NCBI GenBank assembly: GCA_944800085.1
Contig: CALYLO010000008.1
Coordinates: 248,001 to 312,000 of the forward strand
DNA length: 64,000 nucleotides
From: Paenibacillus melissococcoides
GTDB taxonomy: Bacteria > Bacillota > Bacilli > Paenibacillales > Paenibacillaceae
Reading direction: 5' to 3'
Shown here: positions 24,794 through 32,836 of the stretch, piece after piece
How positions within the stretch are numbered: position 1 is the first letter of the stretch
Layout of the letters: the number at the start of each line of letters is the position of its first letter
The notes under the pieces: model-generated
What the model saw: the letters and a program-made list of their open reading frames with translations, nothing else
Told to the model about the DNA's origin: nothing
Database searches by the model: none
Position numbers and translations under genes: made by a program

Positions 24794-25430
24794 CCACGCG
24801 TTGCTCCGCGCAGGCTTGAAGCTGCTATTGCACAAGAAGCCATCCTTCCGGGTGGTTGGCGAAGCCGCCGATGGCGTGGAGGCCCTGCGGCTGTATGAGG
24901 AAGTCCAGCCGCATCTCTTGCTGCTCGACATCAGCATGCCGCGCCTGGACGGCATTCAGGTGCTTGCCGAAATCAAGCAGCGGCATGATCAGGCGAAAGT
25001 CATCGTTCTCACCATGCATGAAGATGAGGATTATATTACGTCGATTATGCGGGCGGGAGCATCCGGTTATATTCCGAAGGCGGCGGTGGATGAAGAATTG
25101 TACACGGCCATTGATTCGGTGATGAGCGGATACGTCTACCTGCGGCCGCAGGAAACGCGGATACTGTTGTCGTCGATGCTGAAAAAAACGCCGCAGGAAG
25201 CGGAGGCCGGCGATCCTTACCGGCTGCTGAGCCCGCGGGAAATCGAAGTGCTCCGTTTTCTGGCCAGAGGCTATACGCTGGCGGAGACCGCCCGGGAATT
25301 GATGGTCAGCATCAAGACGGTCGATACGCATAAGACGAGAATGATGAATAAGCTTAATGTTACGCGCAGAAGCCAGCTTGTCGAGTATGCCATGAAGCAT
25401 CATCTTCTGCAGAGCGGACCGGAATCGTAG
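24750..25430 (+). CDS. NarL/FixJ-family response regulator
   Basis: 226 aa. Receiver domain at residues about 10-125 with acidic pair IVDDHALLRAG, phospho-Asp in LLLLDISMPRLDG and Lys in GYIPKAAVDEEL. C-terminal LuxR-type helix-turn-helix (LSPREIEVLRFLARGYTLAETARELMVSIKTVDTHKTRMMNKLNV). ATG at 24750 follows AAGGGGGCAGTG inside the kinase gene. Likely activates the facing organophosphate transporter gene (inference). Staphylococcal HptR is an AraC-type regulator, so the output domain differs here. Confidence 0.93.
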   Translation: MEQTIQTVKIMIVDDHALLRAGLKLLLHKKPSFRVVGEAADGVEALRLYEEVQPHLLLLDISMPRLDGIQVLAEIKQRHDQAKVIVLTMHEDEDYITSIMRAGASGYIPKAAVDEELYTAIDSVMSGYVYLRPQETRILLSSMLKKTPQEAEAGDPYRLLSPREIEVLRFLARGYTLAETARELMVSIKTVDTHKTRMMNKLNVTRRSQLVEYAMKHHLLQSGPES

Positions 25431-25449
25431 CGTTGCATGCAGGTTGGGA

Positions 25450-25488
25450 AAATCACCTTGAAAGCCGAGGCTTAAAGGTGATTTTTTT
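25450..25488 (+). terminator. Rho-independent terminator after the response regulator
   Basis: AAATCACCTT pairs with AAGGTGATTT around a GCC/GGC inner stem, ending in seven T. Confidence 0.9.
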
Positions 25489-25646
25489 GTGCCCGGCCTG
25501 CGGGGAGCAGGTCCGCGATCCATCCGCCGCCCATTTCCCTGTAAATTTTATTATTTTAATTTTGTCGGATTCGGTAGTTTTCCGTTGTTTTCCTATTAAC
25601 CTGTTTGTTATCACCGATTTCATTCCGGCGCAAAGGGGGGGAAGCA

Positions 25647-26375
25647 ATGATTCAATTCCATCAAATCAACAAACATTACGGCAAATTCCACGTGTTGAAG
25701 GATATCAACTTATCGATTAAGCAGGGGGAAGTGGTCGTCGTCATCGGACCGAGCGGCTCCGGAAAGAGCACGATGGTGCGCTGCATCAACCGTTTAGAAA
25801 CGGTTACGGACGGCGAGCTGATCGTGGATGGGGTCCGGGTCAATGACAAATCCACCGACATCAATCAATTGCGGCGGAATATCGGGATGGTGTTCCAGCA
25901 TTTCAACCTGTACCCTCATATGACCGTGTTGGAAAACATTACGCTCGCTCCGATACAAGTAGCCGGCATGTCGAGACAGGAAGCCGAGCAGGCAGCGATG
26001 CTGAACCTGGAGAAGGTGGGCATTGCCGATAAAGCGAAGGCCTATCCGTCGCAGCTCTCGGGAGGGCAGCAGCAGCGCGTCGCGATAGCGCGGGGATTGG
26101 CGATGAAGCCGAAAATTATGCTGTTCGATGAGCCTACCTCGGCGCTCGATCCGGAGACGATCGGGGAAGTGCTCGATGTCATGAGAACGCTGGCCCGGGA
26201 AGGGATGACGATGGTCGTCGTCACCCATGAGATGGGCTTCGCGAGAGAAGTGGCGGACCGCATCGTCTTTATGGATCAAGGACGGATTATTGAAGAGGGG
26301 GAGCCGGCCGACTTTTTTACCAGCCCGCGGGAGGAGAGGGCGCAGGTGTTTCTCAGCCGGATATTAAACCACTAA
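25647..26375 (+). CDS. glnQ: Polar amino-acid (glutamine) ABC transporter ATPase
   Basis: ATP-binding subunit of 242 aa for polar amino-acid import. Walker A GPSGSGKST (residues about 34-42), Q-loop MVFQHFNLYPHMTVLEN typical of the glutamine/polar subfamily, signature LSGGQQQRVAIARGLA, Walker B IMLFDEPTSALDP, H-loop VTHEMGFAREVADR. ATG at 25647 follows GGGGGGAAGC. In this operon it is separated from glnH by an inserted IS110-family element, which may uncouple its expression from the other subunits. Confidence 0.95.
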   Translation: MIQFHQINKHYGKFHVLKDINLSIKQGEVVVVIGPSGSGKSTMVRCINRLETVTDGELIVDGVRVNDKSTDINQLRRNIGMVFQHFNLYPHMTVLENITLAPIQVAGMSRQEAEQAAMLNLEKVGIADKAKAYPSQLSGGQQQRVAIARGLAMKPKIMLFDEPTSALDPETIGEVLDVMRTLAREGMTMVVVTHEMGFAREVADRIVFMDQGRIIEEGEPADFFTSPREERAQVFLSRILNH

Positions 26376-26546
26376 GAAGTCAACCTTCTCGGTGCTCAAA
26401 ACCAGCCTACATTGGAAGTTACGAATAAAAAAGTCCAGCGGTATGATGTCAAGTCCCTGATTGATGAGAATTGGAAAATTTCCTTGGCGTGCAGCAGGAT
26501 CAATCCCAAAAAAGGCATCACCAAACTAGACCCAGTCGAAAATTAA
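26376..26546 (+). pseudogene. Possible 3' remnant of an unknown gene
   Basis: Directly after the glnQ stop the same frame stays open for 56 codons and reads like the end of a soluble protein (KKVQRYDVKSLIDENWKISL ... KLDPVEN) before a TAA. There is no start codon with a ribosome site. It may be the tail of a gene removed when mobile DNA entered here. Family not recognised; chance is possible. Confidence 0.35.
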
Positions 26547-26601
26547 GTAAAATACCATAATTTAACTGGGAATTAGAGAAGAAAATTCATGAGCCAAGGC
26601 A

Positions 26602-27846
26602 TTATTGCTCTGTCGGCTTCACCTTCCTTCTGGGCGTATAGAGTTGGTCGTTGCGTAGCAGCACATCGACCAGACGCACAAGTTTTCTTGCCGTTAAGAC
26701 GAGGGCACGTTTGTGTTGATGCTTAGGGACTTCATTGAATTTCTTCCGGTAGTACTCCCCGAATTCCGGGTCGCGGTTTTTTACCGAGTTGGCAGCTTCA
26801 ACAAGGTAGTAGCGAAGGAATCGGTTGCCGGAACGAATGCGCTTTGTATCTTCCGCCTCGAAGGAGCCGGATTGGTGCTTGCGCCACGTCAGACCCGCAT
26901 ACTTGGCCAAGGCGGCTTGATCCGTGAAGCGGTCGATGTCGCCGATCTCGGCCAGGATGCCTGCGGCATAGACCCGATCAATGCCCGGAATGGAACGGAG
27001 GCACTGGCTGCTGGAAATGCCGTCTAAAATGCGCTCAATCGCCTTGTCGAGCTCTTTAAGCTGACTCTGGATGCTCCGGATCGACTGAATTGAGGTGCCC
27101 AGCACCAAATCAATGGAATCCTCGACAACCTTCGAGAGACGGTACGAGGCCCGAGCCGCCTTTTGAATACAGCGGGCGACGTGTTCGGGATCGGGGAAAC
27201 GATTTCTCCCCTTGTCCTTGAGATAGTCAGCCAAACGGGCGACATCCATATTCGCCATCTCATCCAGACTGTACTTTTCCGAGAGCATTTCCATGATGGC
27301 ATGGCCGAACACGGAACTGTCCACCTCCGCGCGAAAAGCATTGCACTTGTAGAACAGATTTTGCAAAAAGTATTGCTTCTCGCGGGTAAGGTTGTGTACG
27401 AGATGGAATCGCATGCGAGTGAGCCGCTGCAAGGCGATGTACTGTTCCTGCATCACGATAGTCGTCGTGAGTCTGCCAAAACGCAGGCGGTCTGCAATGA
27501 TCCAGGCATCGATGCGATCGGTTTTGTCCAGGTCGGCATAAGCGTCTTTGAATTTGTTAATCAGCTTCGGATTAATGGTGAACACCTTGGCATTCAATTG
27601 TTGAAGGGCCTCATCTTCATGCAAGTACATGGCTGGATGCCAGCTGTAGACGGATGTGGCTTCAAGCCCGATATGAACCTCAGAGCAGGCTGTCTTGACC
27701 GCAGCAGAAATGATGCGATCCCGCAAGTAAGAGGCGCCGTGCAGATTGTTGGTGGTCTTGAAGGTCTCCAGGGTGTCGCCATCCGATTTCATCAAACAGG
27801 CTTCCAGTTCTTCGGAACTGACGTCAATACCGACAAAAAGCTTCAA
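26602..27846 (-). CDS. IS110-family DEDD transposase/recombinase
   Basis: 414 aa. N-terminal RuvC-like domain with the acidic residues D8 (VGIDVSSEE), E62 (IGLEATSVY) and D110/D113 (KTDRIDAWIIADRL). C-terminal Transposase_20 domain with SIPGIDRVYAAGILAEIGDIDRF, AKYAGLTWRKHQSGS (conserved Ser-Gly) and IRSGNRFLRYYLVEAAN. AGGAGGAATTCTC upstream gives a strong ribosome site. No frameshift or stop, so probably functional. In the best studied members this protein is guided by an RNA made from the element's leader. Confidence 0.95.
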   Translation of the reverse strand: MKLFVGIDVSSEELEACLMKSDGDTLETFKTTNNLHGASYLRDRIISAAVKTACSEVHIGLEATSVYSWHPAMYLHEDEALQQLNAKVFTINPKLINKFKDAYADLDKTDRIDAWIIADRLRFGRLTTTIVMQEQYIALQRLTRMRFHLVHNLTREKQYFLQNLFYKCNAFRAEVDSSVFGHAIMEMLSEKYSLDEMANMDVARLADYLKDKGRNRFPDPEHVARCIQKAARASYRLSKVVEDSIDLVLGTSIQSIRSIQSQLKELDKAIERILDGISSSQCLRSIPGIDRVYAAGILAEIGDIDRFTDQAALAKYAGLTWRKHQSGSFEAEDTKRIRSGNRFLRYYLVEAANSVKNRDPEFGEYYRKKFNEVPKHQHKRALVLTARKLVRLVDVLLRNDQLYTPRRKVKPTEQ

Positions 27847-27849
27847 GAG

Positions 27850-28110
27850 AATTCCTCCTTTCTATAAGGGATTCAGGGAACGGACTCTCCGGACTGTCTC
27901 CGGCGCACTCGCCGATCAATCACCCTCGCATATGAGAACACGCTTCGGTTCATGAGCTGCCCCGACGCTGCTACAGTCGGGCATGAGTTGCCGAAGGGAA
28001 CAGCCAGCGGGTAAGAAGTGCAAGCGAGTACCGGAGAAACAGACTTAAAAAGTAGATTGGACTACAGGAGGGAGACGAATTTCCCCGAATGGAACCCTAA
28101 GTTCCATTGT
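27850..28110 (-). ncRNA. Candidate IS110 bridge-RNA region
   Basis: Read in the direction of the recombinase, this leader has several hairpins. AATGGAAC (28088-28095) pairs with GTTCCATT (28101-28108). Nearer the gene, CTTCGG and CCGAAG enclose an internal loop (strands CAACTCAT and AGCTCATGAA) capped by GCCCGAC/GTCGGGGC (about 27942-27997). A stem with an internal loop and a terminal hairpin is the layout of bridge-RNA target/donor loops. Assignment is by position and fold only. Confidence 0.5.
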
Positions 28111-28253
28111 CCAGAGACATTCCGGAAAGTCCAGTCCCCATATTAATTTTCAATGTGCAAGCTGGAAATTTTGAAGGCATTCTATGTTCCTATAAAGGAC
28201 TGGAAAAAGACTCAAAACTGCCTTCAGGAAATACTATACGAGGAGTGTTCTTA

Positions 28254-29060
28254 ATGAAACGTTGGTTTAAAGTGATTGGGGCCGCCGTAGCCGCCGCATT
28301 GATTGTAAGCGCTTTATCCGCATGCTCCCAAACGTCTGCCGGAGGCGAAGGGACGATTGAACAGATTAAAAAGAGAGGCAAGATCATTGCCGGGGTGAAG
28401 TACGATCTGAATCTGTTCGGGCTGAAGGACCCGGGCACCGGGGAAGTGCAGTGTCTCGATATCGACATCGCGAAGCAGATCGCGAAAAAGGTGCTCGGGG
28501 ACGAAAACGCGATCGAGCTCATGGAAGTGACGTCCAAAACGCGCATCCCGATGCTGAAGAACGGCGACATCGACTTCATTATCGCGACGATGACGATTAC
28601 GGATGAGCGGAAGAAGGAAATCGATTTCTCGGACGTTTATTTTACGGCGGGCCAATCGCTGCTCGTTCCCGTAGACAGCCCGATCAACTCCATCAAGGAT
28701 CTGACCAAGGAATCGAAAGTGTTGACCGCCAAAGGATCGACATCGGCCAAAAACATTCGCGAATCGGCGCCGGATGCGCAGATCCTGGAATTCGAGAACT
28801 ATGCCGAGGCGTTCACGGCATTGAAAGCGGGCCAAGGCCATGCGTTGACGACCGACAATGCCTTGCTGTACGGAATGGCGCAGCAGGACAAAAACTTCCG
28901 CGTCCTGGATGAGACCTTCACGGATGAGCCTTATGGCATCGGAATCCGGAAAGGCGATGAAGAATTCGTCAAGCTGGTCAATGAGACCTTGAAGGAACTG
29001 AAGGACAGCGGCGAATACGACCGGATTTATGAGAAATGGATCGGCAAAAAACCGAACTAG
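28254..29060 (+). CDS. glnH: Glutamine/polar amino-acid ABC transporter binding lipoprotein
   Basis: 268 aa with lipoprotein signal (lipobox LSAC about residue 23) and a type 3 solute-binding domain (IKKRGKIIAGVKYDLNLFGL; LEFENYAEAFTALKAGQGHALTTDNALL; DEPYGIGIRKGDEEF). It matches GlnH/PEB1-type glutamine, glutamate or aspartate binders. The ATG at 28254 is preceded by GAGGAG. The IS110 element lies just upstream, so transcription may now depend on element sequence or a new promoter. Confidence 0.92.
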   Translation: MKRWFKVIGAAVAAALIVSALSACSQTSAGGEGTIEQIKKRGKIIAGVKYDLNLFGLKDPGTGEVQCLDIDIAKQIAKKVLGDENAIELMEVTSKTRIPMLKNGDIDFIIATMTITDERKKEIDFSDVYFTAGQSLLVPVDSPINSIKDLTKESKVLTAKGSTSAKNIRESAPDAQILEFENYAEAFTALKAGQGHALTTDNALLYGMAQQDKNFRVLDETFTDEPYGIGIRKGDEEFVKLVNETLKELKDSGEYDRIYEKWIGKKPN

Positions 29061-29145
29061 AGCGAGACCATTGAAGGGGGAGCAGGCGCTCGCCCCTTTT
29101 TAGAACACAGGGATACGAAGCAGTTCTACCTGGGAGGAGGAAATT

Positions 29146-29817
29146 ATGTTTATTCAATTCACTGTCCTTACCGAGCATCTCGATCGCTACTTCATCGGCT
29201 TGGGGGGGACTCTTGCAGCCAGCGTCATTTCACTGATCGCGAGCTTTATCCTCGGCGGCGTCATTGCCGTGTTCCGCATTACCCCCATCAAGCCGCTGCA
29301 ATGGTTCGGCACCGCGTATGTCGAGTTTCTTCGCAATATCCCGTTAATGCTGCTCGCCATTTTTGTTCTTGTTGGCCTGCCCCTGTTGACGGGCGCCCTT
29401 CTGGTGCCGTTTGCGGCTGGAATCGCCGCCTTGACGGTGTATACCTCGGCGTTTATTGCGGAGGTGATTCGGGCCGGCATCCAGGCGGTTCCCGCCGGAC
29501 AGATGGAAGCGGCACGATCCTCCGGGCTGACCTATATTCAAGCGATGCGGCATGTCATCCTGCCGCAGGCGATCAAATTAGTCATTCCGCCATTGGGCAA
29601 TCAATTTTTGAACCTGGTAAAAAATTCTTCGATCTTGACCGTGCTGGCGGCACCGGACTTGATGTACCACGCCGACCTGATTAATTCCGACACCTTCGAC
29701 ACGTTCAGCACGTATATTTTTGCCGCGGCGTTTTACTTGCTTTTGACGATTCCGCTGAGCTTCGGCATTCGTTTCCTGGAACAGAAGTATCAGAGCGGCA
29801 AAGGAGTTGAGGCCTAA
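29146..29817 (+). CDS. glnM: Glutamine/polar amino-acid ABC permease
   Basis: HisM/GlnP-type permease of 223 aa with about five membrane helices. The coupling EAA loop is EAARSSGLTYIQAMRHVILPQAIKLVIPPLGNQF. GGGAGGAGG gives a strong ribosome site. Its stop codon overlaps the next permease ATG by one base (TAATG), so the two partner subunits are translationally coupled. Confidence 0.92.
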   Translation: MFIQFTVLTEHLDRYFIGLGGTLAASVISLIASFILGGVIAVFRITPIKPLQWFGTAYVEFLRNIPLMLLAIFVLVGLPLLTGALLVPFAAGIAALTVYTSAFIAEVIRAGIQAVPAGQMEAARSSGLTYIQAMRHVILPQAIKLVIPPLGNQFLNLVKNSSILTVLAAPDLMYHADLINSDTFDTFSTYIFAAAFYLLLTIPLSFGIRFLEQKYQSGKGVEA

Positions 29818-30467
29818 TGGACTTTATCGGAGCGCTGTCCCCCGTCAATATTCAATTTTTGCTGCAGGGCTTTCTCATTACGATCGAGGTGGCTCTGATC
29901 TCGATTGCACTCAGCTTTGTCATCAGCATTCTCGTCGGAACGGCCCGGTACGCCAAGGTGCCGGTGCTGGGCAAATTATGCGCGTTCCTCGTCGAGACGA
30001 TTCGCAACCTGCCGCTGCTGCTGATTATCTTTTTTACCTATTTCGCCCTGCCCCAGCTCGGCATTAAGCTTGATAAATTTACCGCCGCGGTCATTGCGCT
30101 TGTTATTTTCGAGTCCGCCATGATCTCCGAGATCGTGCGGGGCGGACTGAATTCCGTCGAGAAGGGCCTGATTGAAGCAGGGCGTTCTTCCGGTCTGACG
30201 CAGGTGCAGACGCTGAGGCATATCGTGCTCCCGATCGCGCTGCGCCGCATGGTTCCGCCCATGGTGAGCCAATTCATCTCTCTGCTGAAGGACACGTCGC
30301 TGGCGGTCGTCATTGCGCTGCCGGAGCTAATGAACCATGTCAATATCATTAACGGCCAGAATGTCAATTACGTGATTCCGATGTTCCTGTTTGCGGCGCT
30401 GCTGTACTTCGTGGTCAATTACGTGCTGTCGATCGCATCCCGCAAGCTCGAAAGCAAGCATTCCTGA
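29817..30467 (+). CDS. glnP: Glutamine/polar amino-acid ABC permease, second subunit
   Basis: 216 aa, same family as its neighbour, with EAGRSSGLTQVQTLRHIVLPIALRRMVPPMVSQF as the EAA coupling loop. Forms the heterodimeric channel with the preceding permease, served by GlnQ and GlnH. The two-component genes glnK-glnL follow in the same direction after 95 bp. Confidence 0.92.
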   Translation: MDFIGALSPVNIQFLLQGFLITIEVALISIALSFVISILVGTARYAKVPVLGKLCAFLVETIRNLPLLLIIFFTYFALPQLGIKLDKFTAAVIALVIFESAMISEIVRGGLNSVEKGLIEAGRSSGLTQVQTLRHIVLPIALRRMVPPMVSQFISLLKDTSLAVVIALPELMNHVNIINGQNVNYVIPMFLFAALLYFVVNYVLSIASRKLESKHS

Positions 30468-30562
30468 AAATGGATATTTTGCGAGACAAAACGGGTTCTT
30501 TTCCGGTACGATAAGAGGGAGGACGTTGAGGGCATCGGGAGGAAAGGGGCGATACAATCAGC

Positions 30563-31816
30563 GTGCAAGACCACAGGCTGCTTATTTGGAGCATCATTCT
30601 CTTATCGACGGGATTGCTGGGGGAGATGAAGATTACCCCATTCGGCGGCGATTTTCGCTTCTCGCTCGGAATTATGGCCTATTTTTTCGGACTGCTATGG
30701 TTCTCCGTGCCTGTGCTTGCGACCGGCATCGCCGTGGGCGCTTTCGTCGTTGTCTTCCGCATCATGCTAGGAATACTGCTGCATGGCATCCCGCTAGACG
30801 AAGGATTTATGCAGCATATGCCCGTATTTTTTTATTATGTCACCTTCGCGGCGATTATCTCTCTGCTCAGATTGAAAGCCAACGTAGAATATCATGTCAA
30901 AGTCGCCATATTCGGCGCGTTAGCGGATATCGTATCCAATGGGGCGGAATTGCTCATTCGGTTCGCTGCCGGCACGCCGCCCAATATGACGGTTCATGAG
31001 GCGCTGCTGGTCGTTCTCGTTGGCTTGCTGCGAAGCTTTTTTGCCGTAGGCCTATGCAATATGCTGGCGATTCGGCAAGTTCGGGCATTGGGAGAACAGC
31101 GGCAGAAGGAATTGGAGCGGTTAATGCTCATTAATTCGGATCTGTTCGAAGAGGCGTTTTATCTTCGCAAATCGATGTCCCATATCGAAGAAATTACGCG
31201 GGAAAGCTACCGGTTGTACCGATCGCTCAAAACCGAATCTCACCCGGGCGCGGCACAGGCGCTTCATATCGCGGAGCATGTGCATGAGGTGAAAAAGGAT
31301 TCGGAGCGGATTTTATCCGGCTTATTCAAAATTATCCAGCAGGAACGGATGCTGTCCAAGCGCATCTCGATTGCCGGACTATGCGCCATGGTGACGCGGG
31401 CCAATGCGAATTACGGCATGCTGCTCGGAAAGAGCGTAGACATCGATGCCACATGCGACATCAATCTGTCCACCACTGAAATTTATCCGCTTCTCTCCGT
31501 ACTGAACAACATCGTATCGAATGCCGTAGAAGCGCTGCCGCCTCAAGGGCGCATCCAAGTGCACGTCGATATCCGCGGCCAATCCATTTTGTTCTCCGTC
31601 ACGGATGACGGCCCGGGGATATCCGCCGATGAGCTCGATTTGATCTTTCATCCCGGATACACGACCAAATTCGATGCGGAAGGCAACTCCTCCACCGGGA
31701 TCGGACTGTCGCACGCCGCCGATATCGTGCGCTTGCTTAATGGTGACATCCGCGTCCGCAGCGCGCCCGGGAACACATGCTTCGAGGTCCGGATTCCTGT
31801 GGAGCGGTTGACTTGA
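30563..31816 (+). CDS. glnK: Sensor histidine kinase, GlnK (YcbA)-like
   Basis: 417 aa. The N-terminal half holds about five to six membrane helices (LLIWSIILLSTGLLGEMKITPF; GDFRFSLGIMAYFFGLLWF), followed by a linker helix and an ATPase domain with LSVLNNIVSNAVEAL, VTDDGPGISADELDLIF and STGIGLSHAADIVRLLNGD. It matches Bacillus GlnK, the glutamine-sensing kinase with an unusual dimerisation region. Start is GTG at 30563. Placement after glnQHMP indicates it controls this glutamine transporter. Confidence 0.85.
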   Translation: MQDHRLLIWSIILLSTGLLGEMKITPFGGDFRFSLGIMAYFFGLLWFSVPVLATGIAVGAFVVVFRIMLGILLHGIPLDEGFMQHMPVFFYYVTFAAIISLLRLKANVEYHVKVAIFGALADIVSNGAELLIRFAAGTPPNMTVHEALLVVLVGLLRSFFAVGLCNMLAIRQVRALGEQRQKELERLMLINSDLFEEAFYLRKSMSHIEEITRESYRLYRSLKTESHPGAAQALHIAEHVHEVKKDSERILSGLFKIIQQERMLSKRISIAGLCAMVTRANANYGMLLGKSVDIDATCDINLSTTEIYPLLSVLNNIVSNAVEALPPQGRIQVHVDIRGQSILFSVTDDGPGISADELDLIFHPGYTTKFDAEGNSSTGIGLSHAADIVRLLNGDIRVRSAPGNTCFEVRIPVERLT

Positions 31817-31845
31817 AGAGGTTGAACGAAGGGAGGCTGTGAGCG

Positions 31846-32769
31846 TTGTTGAAATTTTATCTGGTTGAAGACGACCCTGCCGTTCGCAAAATGTTGTCGC
31901 GCATCGTGGACGAAAGCGGCCTGGGGGAGGTCGTGGGCGAAGCGGGGGACGGGTCTCATGCTTCCGCCGCCGCTGTCCGGGAAGCGGACATTGTCATCCT
32001 CGACTTGCTGATGCCGGGGCGCGACGGGATTGAGACCGTCAAAGCGCTTCGCGAGGAGAAGTACGGCGGTCGATTCATTATGATCTCCCAGGTGGAGAAT
32101 AAAGAAATGATCGGCGAGGCTTACCAGCAAGGCGTCGATACCTTTATCCAGAAACCGATCAACCGCCTGGAGGTGCTGGCGGTGCTGCGGCGCGTCTCCG
32201 ATCATCTGCTGCTGGAGAAGTCGATGCAGACGATCCGCAATTCGCTTCGCACGCTGGAAAGGGCCGGAACCGCGGATGCCGCGCCAGGCATTCCTCTCTA
32301 CAAAGACAAACCAATCGAACAACAGGCCCGGTCCTTGCTGCTGCAATTGGGGGTTGCCGGCGAAGCGGGCGCTCCCGATCTGATTCGGATTATGACATGG
32401 TTGAAGGAACAGGAGCAAGGTCACAGCGTCCTGCCGGATCTGCCCCCGCTGAAGGCCATCTACGAACAGGTGGCGCTGCGCAGCCGCCAGGAGGCCGGAG
32501 CCGATTCCCATCTGCAAAAGGACGTGCGCGCGATCGAGCAGCGGATACGCCGCTTAGCCTTGCAAGCGCTTACCAATTTAGCGTCGCTAGGCTTAAGCGA
32601 CTATGGCAACCCGACCTTCGAATATTTCGCATCGCGTTTATTCGACTTTCAGGAAGTGCGCCTGCGCATGCGGGAGCTGGAGGATCAGAGCAAGTCATCC
32701 GCCGCCAAAATAAACCTGAGGAAATTTTTGTACGTGTTTTATATCGAATCCTCGTCCCCCGGCCTGTGA
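31846..32769 (+). CDS. glnL: Response regulator, GlnL (YcbB)-like
   Basis: 307 aa. N-terminal receiver with FYLVEDDPAVRKMLSR, phospho-Asp in DIVILDLLMPGRDG and Lys in TFIQKPINRLEV. The C-terminal two-thirds match the YcbB domain that replaces a standard helix-turn-helix in this family (RSLLLQLGVAGEAGAPDLIRIMTWL ... FEYFASRLFDFQEVRLRMREL). TTG start at 31846 follows GGGAGG. Partner of the preceding kinase. Confidence 0.88.
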   Translation: MLKFYLVEDDPAVRKMLSRIVDESGLGEVVGEAGDGSHASAAAVREADIVILDLLMPGRDGIETVKALREEKYGGRFIMISQVENKEMIGEAYQQGVDTFIQKPINRLEVLAVLRRVSDHLLLEKSMQTIRNSLRTLERAGTADAAPGIPLYKDKPIEQQARSLLLQLGVAGEAGAPDLIRIMTWLKEQEQGHSVLPDLPPLKAIYEQVALRSRQEAGADSHLQKDVRAIEQRIRRLALQALTNLASLGLSDYGNPTFEYFASRLFDFQEVRLRMRELEDQSKSSAAKINLRKFLYVFYIESSSPGL

Positions 32770-32792
32770 ACAGGCCGCGCCAACACAGCAAG

Positions 32793-32829
32793 GCAGCTCC
32801 ATCCCGGGCATGGGCCCGGAAGGAGCTGC
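32793..32829. terminator. Hairpin between convergent glnL and GH3 genes
   Basis: GCAGCTCC (32793-32800) pairs with GGAGCTGC (32822-32829) with an inner CCCGGGC/GCCCGG stem. No strong T-tract on either side; placed as a shared terminator. Confidence 0.5.
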
Positions 32830-32836
32830 GCCGCAG

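Larger units (their letters stand above)
26602..28110 (-). mobile_element. IS110-family insertion sequence between glnQ and glnH
   Basis: Defined by an intact IS110 recombinase gene and a structured 250-bp leader upstream of it. IS110 elements lack classic inverted repeats and leave no large target duplication, so the exact ends cannot be set by eye; the right boundary given is approximate and the left may lie up to about 55 bp beyond the recombinase stop codon. Confidence 0.8.

Noticed and set aside
30415..30999. Alternative plus-strand frame overlapping glnP and glnK
   Set aside because: It overlaps two well-supported genes out of frame and lacks any family signature.
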